DNA from: Lawsonibacter asaccharolyticus
GTDB lineage: Bacteria; Bacillota; Clostridia; Oscillospirales; Oscillospiraceae
Direction: 5' to 3'
Length of the DNA: 64,000 bases
Assembly (NCBI GenBank): GCA_003112755.1
Contig: BFBT01000001.1
Coordinates: forward strand, 186,001 to 250,000
Shown here: positions 26,189-34,910 of the stretch, piece by piece
How the letters are laid out: every line of letters starts with the position of its first letter
Position numbering within the stretch: position 1 is the first letter of the stretch
Translations under genes and position numbers: made by a program
The notes under the pieces: model-generated
Told to the model about the DNA's origin: nothing
The model's input: the letters and a program-made list of their open reading frames with translations, nothing else
The model's database searches: none

Positions 26189-27049
26189 TCATTGGTGTTC
26201 ATTGCGTTTCCGGTCCACATACTCCGCCGCGCTCAGGCCCGCGGTGTGGCCCTCGCCCACCGCCTTGGCCACCTGGAGAGGGCCGCCGGTGCAGTCCCCC
26301 GCAGCGAACACGCCGGGCAGGCTGGTGGCCATCTCCCGGTCCACCGCAATGGCCCCGTTCCTCAGCTCCAGATCAGGGAGCAGATCGGTGGGGGCCAGGG
26401 CGTCCCGAAGGATGAACACCCCCTCGCAGGGCAGTTCCGCGCCGTCGGCCACCAGGGCGCTCACTCGGTCGGTCCCCCGCACCTCCAGCTTTCCGGCCCG
26501 GACGAATGGGATCTCCCGGTCCAGCCCTTTGGGCTCCTGGGGGGAGACATAGACCACCTGACAGCCCAGGCTTTTCAGGTAGTTGGCCTCCTGGGGGGCG
26601 TCCTTGCTCCGGCCCACCACTGTGACCGCCCGGCCCCGGTAGAGCATCCCGTCGCAGGTGGCGCAATAGCTCACCCCCCGGCCCAGCAGCTCCGCCTCCC
26701 CCGGGTACTTGGCCAGCCGGGCCACCCCTGGCGCCAGCACCAGAGTGCGCCCCTGGAACACCTCGCTGCCCGCCGTGAGGGCAAACCCCTCCCAGGCCAT
26801 CACCGCCACCACCCGGCCGGTGTGGAACTCCACCCCCACCCGCTGGGCATGGGCGCTGAAGTGCTCCATCAGTTCCCGTCCGTTGACCCCGGGCAGCCCC
26901 AGATAGTTGTCGATCCGCTCCGCCCGGGCCAGGGGGCTCTCCTGCCAGGGATTGCCCACCACCAGGACGCTCTTGTCCCGTCCCCGGGCGGCCACAGCCG
27001 CCGCCAGGCCCGCCGGGCCGCTGCCCACTACCAGCACATCGTAGTTCAA
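26189..27049 (-). CDS. Flavin thioredoxin reductase-like protein lacking a normal NADPH site
   Basis: The 286-aa protein has the thioredoxin-reductase layout: FAD-binding GSGPAG at residues 9-14, redox pair CATC at 129-132, and the C-terminal FAD motif GVFAAGDCTGGP. In the pyridine-nucleotide domain the usual GGGxSAxEEA is replaced by VVGRSKDAPQEA (144-155), and the HRR-type motif that grips NADPH phosphate is absent (VYVSPQEPKG there). Clostridial ferredoxin-dependent flavin thioredoxin reductases are known to lack these motifs, so electrons may come from ferredoxin; this is inference. The start is TTG with GAGGAGG 9 nt upstream. Confidence 0.85.
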   Translation of the reverse strand: MNYDVLVVGSGPAGLAAAVAARGRDKSVLVVGNPWQESPLARAERIDNYLGLPGVNGRELMEHFSAHAQRVGVEFHTGRVVAVMAWEGFALTAGSEVFQGRTLVLAPGVARLAKYPGEAELLGRGVSYCATCDGMLYRGRAVTVVGRSKDAPQEANYLKSLGCQVVYVSPQEPKGLDREIPFVRAGKLEVRGTDRVSALVADGAELPCEGVFILRDALAPTDLLPDLELRNGAIAVDREMATSLPGVFAAGDCTGGPLQVAKAVGEGHTAGLSAAEYVDRKRNEHQ

Positions 27050-27107
27050 GGCCGCGCCTCCTCTCCGCCTCCGGGTGCTCTCCCGGACCTGTGTTCTGGT
27101 TTGTTTT

Positions 27108-27136
27108 ATTATACCTGCCTTTTGTCAAAAAGGCAA
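27108..27136 (-). promoter_or_regulatory. Promoter of the thioredoxin operon with a palindrome in its spacer
   Basis: Reading leftward, TTGCCT (27136-27131) and TATAAT (27113-27108) are 17 bp apart. The spacer and part of the -35 form an inverted repeat TGCCTTTT-GTCA-AAAAGGCA (27116-27135), a likely operator. Confidence 0.6.
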
Positions 27137-27259
27137 CGCTTTTCCGCGGCGCGCCAGGCCGGTCCCGCCCGCTTTTCTCCGAACTGAACGGAGCTGTCTC
27201 CTCTCTTCCCCTCTTTTCTGTATGTTCCCCCGGTTTTCTCCCATTTACGTGGGAATCGG

Positions 27260-27288
27260 TTGATTATTCCTCTGAAATATGGTATAAA
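27260..27288 (+). promoter_or_regulatory. Promoter of glnS
   Basis: TTGATT (27260-27265), 17-bp spacer, TATAAA (27283-27288); the transcript would start about 30 nt before the ATG, leaving no room for a T-box leader. Confidence 0.65.
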
Positions 27289-27323
27289 ATTAGAGTTAAG
27301 TTTACGCAAGAGGAGGACCCGAT

Positions 27324-29036
27324 ATGTCCGACGAAACCATTATTTCCACTCAGAGCAGGGAAGGCCCCGCCCCCAGCCAGAATTTCATCCATGAATTTAT
27401 CGCGGAGGACATCGCCCCCGGCGGCCGCTTTGCCGGGATGCAGGTCCACACCCGTTTCCCGCCCGAGCCCAACGGCTATCTCCACATCGGCCACTGCAAG
27501 GCGCTTATCATCGACTTCGGCTCTGCCGAGAAGTTTGGCGGCATCTGCAACCTGCGCATGGATGACACCAACCCGGCCAAGGAGGACACCGAGTACGTGG
27601 ACGCCATCCAGGAGGATATCCACTGGCTGGGCTTCGACTGGGGCGACCGGTTCTTCTATGGCTCCGATTACTTTGAAAAGACTTACGAGCTGGCTGTGGG
27701 CCTAATCAAGAAGGGCCTGGCCTATGTTTGTGAGCTCACCCCCGAGCAGTTCCGGGAGTACCGGGGCGATGTGACCACCCCCGCCCGCTCCCCCTGGCGT
27801 GACCGCCCCATCGAGGAGTCTCTGGACCTGTTTGAGCGGATGAAGAACGGCGAGTTCCCCGAGGGCAGGTACACCCTGCGGGCCAAGATCGACCTGGAGA
27901 GCGGCAACTTCAACATGCGGGACCCGGTGCTCTACCGCATCCGCTACATCGAGCACCACCGCCAGGGCACCAAGTGGTGCATCTTCCCCATGTACGACTT
28001 CGCCCACCCCATCCAGGATGCCCTGGAGGGCATCACCCACTCCCTGTGCTCCCTGGAGTATGAGGCTCACCGCCCCCTGTACGACTGGGTCATCCAAAAC
28101 ACCGACGTCCCCAGCAAGCCCCGGCAGATCGAGTTTGCCCGCCTGGGCATCAACTATACAGTCATGTCCAAGCGGAAGCTGCGCAAGCTGGTGGAGGAGG
28201 ACTACGTCTCCGGTTGGGACGACCCCCGCATGCCCACCCTGTGCGGCCTGCGCCGACGGGGCTATACCCCCGTCTCCATCCGCAATTTCTGTGACCGCAT
28301 CGGCGTGGCGAAGGCCACCTCCACCGTGGAGTATGCCTTTTTGGAACACTGCCTGCGGGAGGATCTGAACGAGCATGCCCAGCGGGCCATGGCGGTGCTC
28401 CATCCCATCAAGCTGACCATCACAAACTACCCCGAGGGTCAGAGCGAGACCCTGGAGGTGGAGAACAACCCCAACGATCCCGGCGCCGGCACCCGCACAG
28501 TCTCCTTCTCCCGTCACCTGTATCTGGAGTCCGATGACTTTCTGGAGACCCCGGTCCCCAAGTACAAGCGTCTCTTCCCCGGCGGGCCTGAGTGCCGCCT
28601 GAAGGGGGCCTACCTCATCACCTGCACCGGCTGCGTCAAGGACGAGGCGGGCAACGTGGTGGAAGTGCTGGCGGAGTATGATCCACTCTCCCGGGGCGGA
28701 GACCCCGCCGACGGCCGCAAGGTGAAAGGGGCCACCCTACACTGGGTGGACGCCGCCACCGCCGTGGACGCCCAGGTACGCCTGTACGACAACCTGTTCA
28801 CCGACCCCGACCCGGACGCCGGGGATAAGAACTTCCTGGACTGCCTGAACCCCAACTCCCTGGAGGTGCTGGAGGGCTGCAAACTGGAGGCCTCTCTGGC
28901 CGATGCCCAGGCCCCCGCCCACTACCAGTTCCTCCGGCTGGGTTACTTCTGCGTGGACAGCAAAGATTCCAAGCCCGGCGCTCTGGTGTTCAACCGGGCG
29001 GTCTCCCTGAAGGACAGCTTCAAGCCTGGCAAGTGA
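27324..29036 (+). CDS. glnS: Glutaminyl-tRNA synthetase
   Basis: The 570-aa class-I synthetase charges tRNA-Gln with glutamine. HIGH is present at residues 54-57 (FPPEPNGYLHIGHCK), the KMSKS counterpart is VMSKRKL, and the C-terminal anticodon-binding beta-barrels are complete. PPEPNG and the long C-terminal region mark it as GlnS rather than GltX. AAGAGGAGG precedes the start. Confidence 0.95.
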   Translation: MSDETIISTQSREGPAPSQNFIHEFIAEDIAPGGRFAGMQVHTRFPPEPNGYLHIGHCKALIIDFGSAEKFGGICNLRMDDTNPAKEDTEYVDAIQEDIHWLGFDWGDRFFYGSDYFEKTYELAVGLIKKGLAYVCELTPEQFREYRGDVTTPARSPWRDRPIEESLDLFERMKNGEFPEGRYTLRAKIDLESGNFNMRDPVLYRIRYIEHHRQGTKWCIFPMYDFAHPIQDALEGITHSLCSLEYEAHRPLYDWVIQNTDVPSKPRQIEFARLGINYTVMSKRKLRKLVEEDYVSGWDDPRMPTLCGLRRRGYTPVSIRNFCDRIGVAKATSTVEYAFLEHCLREDLNEHAQRAMAVLHPIKLTITNYPEGQSETLEVENNPNDPGAGTRTVSFSRHLYLESDDFLETPVPKYKRLFPGGPECRLKGAYLITCTGCVKDEAGNVVEVLAEYDPLSRGGDPADGRKVKGATLHWVDAATAVDAQVRLYDNLFTDPDPDAGDKNFLDCLNPNSLEVLEGCKLEASLADAQAPAHYQFLRLGYFCVDSKDSKPGALVFNRAVSLKDSFKPGK

Positions 29037-29070
29037 GCCGGGCGCCTGTCCACCCTGAAACGATAAAACA

Positions 29071-29110
29071 CCGCGCCGCGTACAGCTTTTCTGTACGCGG
29101 CGCGGCATTT
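29071..29110. terminator. Terminator after glnS
   Basis: A perfect 15-bp stem (CCGCGCCGCGTACAG with CTGTACGCGGCGCGG) with a CTTTT loop is followed by CATTTCT. It also separates glnS from the convergent anti-sigma gene. Confidence 0.8.
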
Positions 29111-29116
29111 CTGCGC

Positions 29117-30139
29117 CTACTCGACGGGACAGCGGATCCCGTTCACCTCCACCGCCTCCAGATCCTCCAGATCCGGGGGGGCTTCCCGCAGGAACCAGTT
29201 CAGGATCAGCAGACCGTCCTCTCCCGCGTTGGCACAGTAGTCGGGCCGTCCTTCTTTCTGAAAGACATGCTCCCGCTCCAGCTCCCAGGCCGTCCCGTCC
29301 CGGTAGAGCAGCCGGATCTCCGGGGCCTCCCGGAGCACTTCGAGGTTGACGGGATTTCCCTCGGCAGGCACAGCCGTCTGGGCGGAGATCAGCGCCGGGC
29401 TGACCCTCACCTGCCGGATCTCCCCGTCCCCCGGTACCCGGACCACCCGCTCCTCCAGCACCTCCTCCGCCGGGATAGTCAGCAGAGTGCCGCCGGGCAC
29501 GTCATCGGCAGAGGGGACCCCGTCCACCGCCCTGGAAAAGTAGAGAAGGAGCTTGGGGTCTTCCACCTGACTCATGTCCTCCTCCACGCTGATGGTAAAG
29601 ACCTGATAGGTGCTCCCCTGCTTCTCTCCCTCCAGCACTTCCTCCCAGCCGAGGTTTCCTCCCAGATCCTGCCCATTCCGGCTGGGCTCCACAAAGGAGG
29701 AGAAGGGGGACTCCTTCGGGCCCGCCTCTCCTTGGATCAGCTTCCAGTAGAAGGGAGGCGTTTCCGCCGCCTCTTCTCCGTTTGGGGCGGTCAGCCGGTA
29801 GACCACGGTACAGCTGTGGCTGGTAAAGGTGACGCCCTGGATCTCCACCATCCCGTCCTCCAGGCGGACCGTCTCTCCCACCTCCTGATAGAAGGGGATC
29901 AACTGTCCCGCGTTTTCCCCCAGCAGCCGGTCCAGCGCGGCGAAACCGCCCATGCCCCAGGCCATGCCGGTCCCCAGGACCAGACACAGGCACACAGCCG
30001 CCAGGACCGGTCCTCTTCTCCTCCTCGGCCGCTCCGCCGCCCGGGCCCTGACCCTGGTCTCCAGGCAGGCCAGCTCCGCCGGGACGGGCCGGCCGGCCTC
30101 CTCTTCCCGCATTCTCTGGTATTCCTCCATGCGCTCCAT
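29117..30139 (-). CDS. Putative membrane anti-sigma factor (DUF4179-like)
   Basis: The 340-aa protein has an N-terminal cytoplasmic part of about 40 residues rich in Arg and Glu, one membrane helix (VLAAVCLCLVLGTGMAWGM) and a large outside domain. This topology, with the gene starting two bases after the stop of a sigma factor and its ribosome site inside that gene, fits a membrane anti-sigma factor. The extracellular region looks like DUF4179-type proteins; the signal sensed is unknown. Confidence 0.7.
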   Translation of the reverse strand: MERMEEYQRMREEEAGRPVPAELACLETRVRARAAERPRRRRGPVLAAVCLCLVLGTGMAWGMGGFAALDRLLGENAGQLIPFYQEVGETVRLEDGMVEIQGVTFTSHSCTVVYRLTAPNGEEAAETPPFYWKLIQGEAGPKESPFSSFVEPSRNGQDLGGNLGWEEVLEGEKQGSTYQVFTISVEEDMSQVEDPKLLLYFSRAVDGVPSADDVPGGTLLTIPAEEVLEERVVRVPGDGEIRQVRVSPALISAQTAVPAEGNPVNLEVLREAPEIRLLYRDGTAWELEREHVFQKEGRPDYCANAGEDGLLILNWFLREAPPDLEDLEAVEVNGIRCPVE

Positions 30140-30141
30140 CT

Positions 30142-30606
30142 TCAGACCTCCTCACTCAATTCCAGCTTCAACAGCTTCAGCGCCTTTTTCTCCCGTGTGT
30201 GGACCGTGCTCCTCGGCATCCGCAGCAGCTCTGCCGTCTCCCGCAAAGTACAGTCGAAGAAATAGCGCAGAAGGATCACTGCTCTCAGCTGCTCCGGCAG
30301 TGCCTGGACCGCCGCCCTCAGAGGCAGGTGGTCCGGGTCCTCCCAGGCCTGCTCCGGCAGCTGGTCCACCGCCTGTTCCCGGTCCTGCCGTTTTTTCTCC
30401 CGGCTGCACTCGTTGAGCAGGATGCGGGTGAGCCAGGTGGTGAAATATTCCGGGTGGCGCAGTCTCCCGCAGGCCCTCCAGCCCCGGAATACCGCCTCGT
30501 CCACCACGTCCATGGCCGCGCTGTCATCGGACAGCCACATCCGCGCGATGCGCCACAGCCGTTCCCGGCACTGTTCCACCCCCTGCCAGTACTCCTGGTC
30601 GTTCAC
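30142..30606 (-). CDS. Sigma-70-family (ECF-type) RNA polymerase sigma factor
   Basis: This 154-aa protein has region 2 (about residues 8-75, WLSDDSAAMDVVDEAVFRGW and YFTTWLTRILLNEC) and region 4 (LPEQLRAVILLRYFFDCTLRETAELL followed by STVHTREKKAL), the minimal set for an extracytoplasmic-function sigma factor. GTG 30606 follows AAAGGGGGGAG; the frame runs further up without a ribosome site. It is translationally coupled to the putative anti-sigma gene. Confidence 0.85.
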   Translation of the reverse strand: MNDQEYWQGVEQCRERLWRIARMWLSDDSAAMDVVDEAVFRGWRACGRLRHPEYFTTWLTRILLNECSREKKRQDREQAVDQLPEQAWEDPDHLPLRAAVQALPEQLRAVILLRYFFDCTLRETAELLRMPRSTVHTREKKALKLLKLELSEEV

Positions 30607-30677
30607 GCTGCTCCCCCCCTTTCTGCCTATTAGACCCTCGGGAGCCCCCCTTTGTCCAGGGGCGTACAAAATTTTTT

Positions 30678-30722
30678 AAAAAAGTCCCGGCCTGACGCAT
30701 TTGCGCCAGGCCGGGACTTTTT
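30678..30722. terminator. Bidirectional terminator
   Basis: Arms AAAGTCCCGGCCTG and CAGGCCGGGACTTT enclose a 12-nt loop, with A residues before and TTTTT after. It ends the Tat-substrate transcript on the minus strand. Confidence 0.85.
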
Positions 30723-30743
30723 ATGTACACTTTTTCTGTTGGT

Positions 30744-33413
30744 TCAGCCAACAACAAAGGTCAGGGTGTACGTCGCCTTGGTGCTCCCGTCGGGTCCGGT
30801 GACCTCGATGGTGGTCTTGCCGGAGGCGGGCACGCTCACCGGGCAGCGGCTGGAGACCGACTTCCCGTTGACCTTCAGGTCCTTGATCCGGTTGGACATG
30901 GCCACGGGCGTAAAGGTAACGGTGCTCTGAAGGGCCCCCACCTTTACCTCGTAGTCATACTCATAGGGCACGAACTTGTTGGGGATGGCGTACTTCAGAC
31001 GGCCGTCCTCCAGCTTGTCGTCCACAGTGTCGAAGCCGGTCTTGTACTTGAAGTCGTGGCCCACCAGGGTGGCGTCCTTGAAATAAATGTTGCTGAGATG
31101 GGCGTTAGTCTTGTAGTCAAAATACAGCCCATCTTCCGGCTGTGCGTTCTCACCGGTGCGATCGATCTCAAGACGATAGTAGGTCTTACCGTCATAAACG
31201 CCCTTATACTGAGCATGGATGTGCTTGCCGCTCTGAGTCAGGCCAGTCCAGTTCAGCGTCTCATACTCGTTGCCGTCCTGAGCCATCAGAGTGCCGTCGC
31301 CGCGGCGGTTATCAGTCAAAGCTGCGCCGCCAAAGTCCACAAACTTCTGGAGGCACTGCTCCCACATGGTCAGGTAGTCGCCGCCCATTCCGATGCGGTT
31401 GTGGCCGGTGTACAGCTCCTTGACCTGAGCGCCGTCCTTGGTATAGATGTCCATCAGCTGCTGGTGCAGTGACAGGAGCAGATCCTGCTTCACACCGGTA
31501 GCACCGGTATTGTCTGCCACCCAGTAGCGGTTGACGGCGTAGATGTCGGAGGAGAAGAGCAGACCGTTGGCCCGGTCATAGATCAGGATGGATGCGTCCT
31601 CATGGCCGGGAAGATGAACTACCTCGAACTTACAGTTGCCCAGATCGAAGACATAGCCCTCATCAATCAGGTGCACCTTGTCTCCGGTGTAGCTTCCGGT
31701 CCTCTCTGTATCGACCACCGCATTGGCGCTGGTGTACTTCTTGTTGTACTCCTGGATGCTCCAATCCCCGCCGGCAGGGCCGACGCGGTCACACATGTAA
31801 ATGTCCATCCCCTGCTCATAAGCATAAGGCATGGCACCGGAGTGATCGCCGTGGTTGTGGCCCAGCACGAAGACAAAGGGCTTGGTCGCCACTTCCTTCA
31901 CCCGGTCGATCAGTGAGATATTTGTATTGGTAGGCATCAGGCCGTCATACAGAATGCCCATCTTGCTGCCCTCGATATAGTAGGCCGCTGCCTGGAAGTT
32001 GTCGAAGTAGCGGTAGACCGCGGGGAAGTTTTCCCCGGCGTCATGCAGCTTGTCAAAGGCAAAGTCGTGCCACGCGGGACGCTCGATCCGCCACATGAAC
32101 TTGGTGACAGGGCTGTCCTCCATGCCGGGCTTGGTGGCATAGCACTCCACGTCCACGATAAGCCAAGTCGCGTCGTAAGGCAGGTCTTTGTTGTTGTTCA
32201 GGCCAAAGCAGGGGTCAGTGGAGTAGCCGGGGATATAGTCATACCAGTCGCTCCAGCCGGTGCCCACGTACACGCCCACGCCGCGGTCCTGGACAAACAG
32301 GCCGTTCAGCTCGGGGTGGGAGTACTTGTCCACCTTACAGCGCCAATGGACCACGGCATCCTGGGTGGAGGTGAACCACTCGGGACGGACACGGACGAAC
32401 TTCCGGTTGCTCACCGGCATGGCCCACACGGGGCAGACCACGCGCCTGTCAATGGATTCGATGATGATGCGTGCCTCGGTGTCGGTGATGCCATCGGTGG
32501 GATTCAAGGTGGTGTTGCTGCGGCCCCGCATAAAGTTGCGGCCCACCAGGATATTCAGAGCGTCATAGCAGTTCTTGTCGATCTTGTTGGTGTCATCGAA
32601 CTTGGAGATGTAATCGGCACCCAGCTTGGACATCTTGAAAGCGCTGACCAGGATCACAGCCGCGTCCTCCCGGGTCATCTCGGACATGGGATAGAAGCAG
32701 TCCTCGGGGGAGGTGGCGGTGAGCACGCCCATATCCAGGGCGGACTCGATGGCTTTCACATAGTCATTGTCGCCGGTGACATCATAGAAGTTGCGCACCC
32801 GCTCCGTGGTCATGACCTCGCCCTTGTCATTGATGTCCGTGCCGTCGTCCATCACGGCGTTGTAGTGGGGCCAGCCGAAATATTTGGCCAGGCGGATCAT
32901 AAAGTCGCCCCGGGTCATGGGGTGATCCACCTCGATGGCGTGGGCTCCGGCGGTCTGGCCGGTGTGCAGGGTCACGGCATAGGTGGTGCTCCCCAATGTC
33001 CAGGAGATCTCCACATCGTAGCCGCCCACGCCGTCCCGCATGATGGTGGTTCCGTCCGGGTCCACAGAGACCAGGTGCTTATTGGTGGTGCGCCAGGTGC
33101 CCTCGCTCTGCACCTTGCCGTCCTTCACCGCCACCAGCTTGATGGGCTGGACAAACTCCAGAGTATAGGTCTTGCTCTTCATGTTCTCAGCCACGCCATC
33201 GATATAGATGCCGTCGCCCTGCTTGCCGACCTGCTGCTTGGTGGTGGTGTCCGCCGCGGAAGCCGCGGTGATGATCCCGCCGGGCAGAATGGTGGCGATC
33301 CCCAGGCCCGCAGCCCCGATGGCCAGACCCTTTACAAAGTCTCGGCGGGTAATGCCGCTGCTCTGCACGTTCTCCTTTTTACCACTCACTTTGTATTCCT
33401 CCTCATTTCTCAA
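30744..33413 (-). CDS. Tat-exported metallo-beta-lactamase-fold hydrolase with SLH-like repeats
   Basis: This 889-aa protein starts with a twin-arginine signal, ITRRDFVKGLAIGAAGLG (Arg23-Arg24). Residues about 160-320 contain three SLH-like segments (MTRGDFMIRLAKYFGW, MTREDAAVILVSAFKM, ITDTEARIIIESI). The metallo-beta-lactamase domain has HNHGDH (His519, His521, Asp523, His524), HLPGHED (His604) and SSDIYAVN (Asp623), a complete di-metal site. The C-terminal 150 residues are beta-rich. It is probably a folded metalloenzyme exported by the tatA-tatA-tatC genes directly upstream and held at the wall. Substrate unknown. Confidence 0.85.
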   Translation of the reverse strand: MRNEEEYKVSGKKENVQSSGITRRDFVKGLAIGAAGLGIATILPGGIITAASAADTTTKQQVGKQGDGIYIDGVAENMKSKTYTLEFVQPIKLVAVKDGKVQSEGTWRTTNKHLVSVDPDGTTIMRDGVGGYDVEISWTLGSTTYAVTLHTGQTAGAHAIEVDHPMTRGDFMIRLAKYFGWPHYNAVMDDGTDINDKGEVMTTERVRNFYDVTGDNDYVKAIESALDMGVLTATSPEDCFYPMSEMTREDAAVILVSAFKMSKLGADYISKFDDTNKIDKNCYDALNILVGRNFMRGRSNTTLNPTDGITDTEARIIIESIDRRVVCPVWAMPVSNRKFVRVRPEWFTSTQDAVVHWRCKVDKYSHPELNGLFVQDRGVGVYVGTGWSDWYDYIPGYSTDPCFGLNNNKDLPYDATWLIVDVECYATKPGMEDSPVTKFMWRIERPAWHDFAFDKLHDAGENFPAVYRYFDNFQAAAYYIEGSKMGILYDGLMPTNTNISLIDRVKEVATKPFVFVLGHNHGDHSGAMPYAYEQGMDIYMCDRVGPAGGDWSIQEYNKKYTSANAVVDTERTGSYTGDKVHLIDEGYVFDLGNCKFEVVHLPGHEDASILIYDRANGLLFSSDIYAVNRYWVADNTGATGVKQDLLLSLHQQLMDIYTKDGAQVKELYTGHNRIGMGGDYLTMWEQCLQKFVDFGGAALTDNRRGDGTLMAQDGNEYETLNWTGLTQSGKHIHAQYKGVYDGKTYYRLEIDRTGENAQPEDGLYFDYKTNAHLSNIYFKDATLVGHDFKYKTGFDTVDDKLEDGRLKYAIPNKFVPYEYDYEVKVGALQSTVTFTPVAMSNRIKDLKVNGKSVSSRCPVSVPASGKTTIEVTGPDGSTKATYTLTFVVG

Positions 33414-33492
33414 TTTGCAATATCACTCCGGGCGGGGCGCGTCCCCTCAATGCTTCACGCTCTGTCTCCGCCGTCCCGGTGGTTGCACACGC

Positions 33493-34353
33493 TCAATCTA
33501 GATCTTCCTCCTGCTCTGCCAGCTTGCGGCGGAACAGGATCTTGCACAGGATGATGCTGGCGTAGAACAGGATCATCAGCGGGATGGCCACCAGGACCTG
33601 GGATGTCACGTCAGGCGGCGTGATGACGGCGGCCACGATCAGGATGATCAGCACTACATATTTAAAGTTCTTCTGCAGCGTCTTGGGCTTGACCAGCCCC
33701 ACGCCGGTGAGGGCCACCAGCACAATGGGGGTCTCGAAGATCACGCCGAAGATCAGCATGGTGGAAATGACATAGCTGACATACTCCTGCACTGACACCA
33801 TGGCAGTCACAGTCCCGGAGGTATTCAGCCGTGCAAAAAAGCCCAGCAGGATGGGCAGCACGATGGTGAAGGCGAACAGGGCCCCCAGGCAGAACAGCAG
33901 CAGCCCCACCGTGATGATCAGGTTGAAGCCCATCTGTTCCGCCCGCTTCAGCCCCGGCTGGAGGAAGCGCCAGATGTGATAGATGATGACAGGGATGATA
34001 ATCACCACGCCCCCCACCAGGGAGATCCGCACGTAGGTCATCATCAGCTCAGCCGGTGCGATGTACACAAAGGAGAAGTTCTCTCCCCGGGAGAGCAGCA
34101 GGTTGGTGAACCACTCCGCCTGGCTCAGGCAGAGTGCCACCCCCACCAGAAAGCAGACCGCGCAGATGGTCAGCCGGCGGCGCAGCTCATTCAGGTGGGC
34201 CAGCAGGGACATCCTGCCCCCCTGGGGCACGTCATCCTCCAGCTCGTCCGTCTCCTCTCCGTATTCCTCCCGTTCCTTCCGATCCGTTTCAGCGCCCGGA
34301 CCGTCCTTCGCTCTGGTTTTCTTCTTGTCCTGCTCTAATGTGGCGCGGCTCAT
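33493..34353 (-). CDS. tatC: Sec-independent protein translocase TatC
   Basis: The 286-aa protein has the TatC core, beginning LLAHLNELRRRL at about residue 50, six membrane segments, and the conserved ITPPD near the end. An extra charged N-terminal extension of about 46 residues rich in Glu, Asp and Lys precedes the core. TatC recognises twin-arginine signals; the next gene downstream encodes such a protein. Confidence 0.93.
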   Translation of the reverse strand: MSRATLEQDKKKTRAKDGPGAETDRKEREEYGEETDELEDDVPQGGRMSLLAHLNELRRRLTICAVCFLVGVALCLSQAEWFTNLLLSRGENFSFVYIAPAELMMTYVRISLVGGVVIIIPVIIYHIWRFLQPGLKRAEQMGFNLIITVGLLLFCLGALFAFTIVLPILLGFFARLNTSGTVTAMVSVQEYVSYVISTMLIFGVIFETPIVLVALTGVGLVKPKTLQKNFKYVVLIILIVAAVITPPDVTSQVLVAIPLMILFYASIILCKILFRRKLAEQEEDLD

Positions 34354-34361
34354 GGATGGGC

Positions 34362-34541
34362 TCAGGACTCTTTGCTGTCGTGCTTCTCTTCAGCCTTCTC
34401 CGCGGCGGCGCTGCTCCGCTTAAAGTTTCCAATGGTCTGCCCAATGGCCTTGCCCAGCTTCGGCAGCTTGGTGGGCCCGAAGATCAGCAGAGCCACCGCC
34501 AGGATCAGCAGTATCTCCACAGTACCAAATTTTCCAAACAT
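34362..34541 (-). CDS. tatA: TatA-type translocase subunit, short
   Basis: A 59-aa protein read directly from the sequence: MFGKFGTVEILLILAVALLI, then FGPTKLPKLGKAIGQ and a charged tail ending in Glu-Ser. The FGPxKLPxLGK hinge after a short membrane helix is diagnostic of TatA/TatE. AAGGAGAG precedes the ATG at 34541. It ends 8 nt before tatC. Confidence 0.92.
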   Translation of the reverse strand: MFGKFGTVEILLILAVALLIFGPTKLPKLGKAIGQTIGNFKRSSAAAEKAEEKHDSKES

Positions 34542-34589
34542 TACAATCCGCTCTCCTTTATTCTTGACAATTTCTGCCGCCGGAACTGC

Positions 34590-34910
34590 TCAGCCCTCCT
34601 TGGCCTGCTCCGGCTGCTCCACTTCTTCGGCAGGCTCCGCCTGCTCTGCTTCTTCGGCGGGCTCCTCTACAGGCTCCGCCTCCTGCTCGTTCTCCGTCTG
34701 CTTCTGAGACTTCTCCTCCTGCTTCTTTCCGGACTTTTTCTCCTCTTCCTCTTCCTCCAGCAGTTCGTCCCAGTTGTTGCTGTCTGCATAGTGACGCAGC
34801 GTTCCCACCGCCTTGCCCGCCATCTTGCCCAGCGCGGGCAGCTTCGACGGGCCGAAGATGATCAGCGCCACCACGAGCACGACGATCAGCTCTCCTGTTC
34901 CGATATGCAT
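34590..34910 (-). CDS. tatA: TatA/TatB-type translocase subunit, long acidic tail
   Basis: The 106-aa protein has the TatA helix and hinge (ELIVVLVVALIIFGPSKLPALGK) followed by an amphipathic helix and a long tail of Glu, Gln, Ala and Pro repeats. It is the first gene of the Tat operon. Two TatA-like proteins with one TatC could supply separate TatA and TatB functions, or the set may be a TatA-C system with a duplicated TatA. Confidence 0.92.
   Translation of the reverse strand: MHIGTGELIVVLVVALIIFGPSKLPALGKMAGKAVGTLRHYADSNNWDELLEEEEEEKKSGKKQEEKSQKQTENEQEAEPVEEPAEEAEQAEPAEEVEQPEQAKEG

Noticed and set aside
27289..27323. Possible T-box leader before glnS
   Set aside because: The promoter leaves only about 30 nt of leader, too short for a T-box, and no specifier or terminator structure is present.
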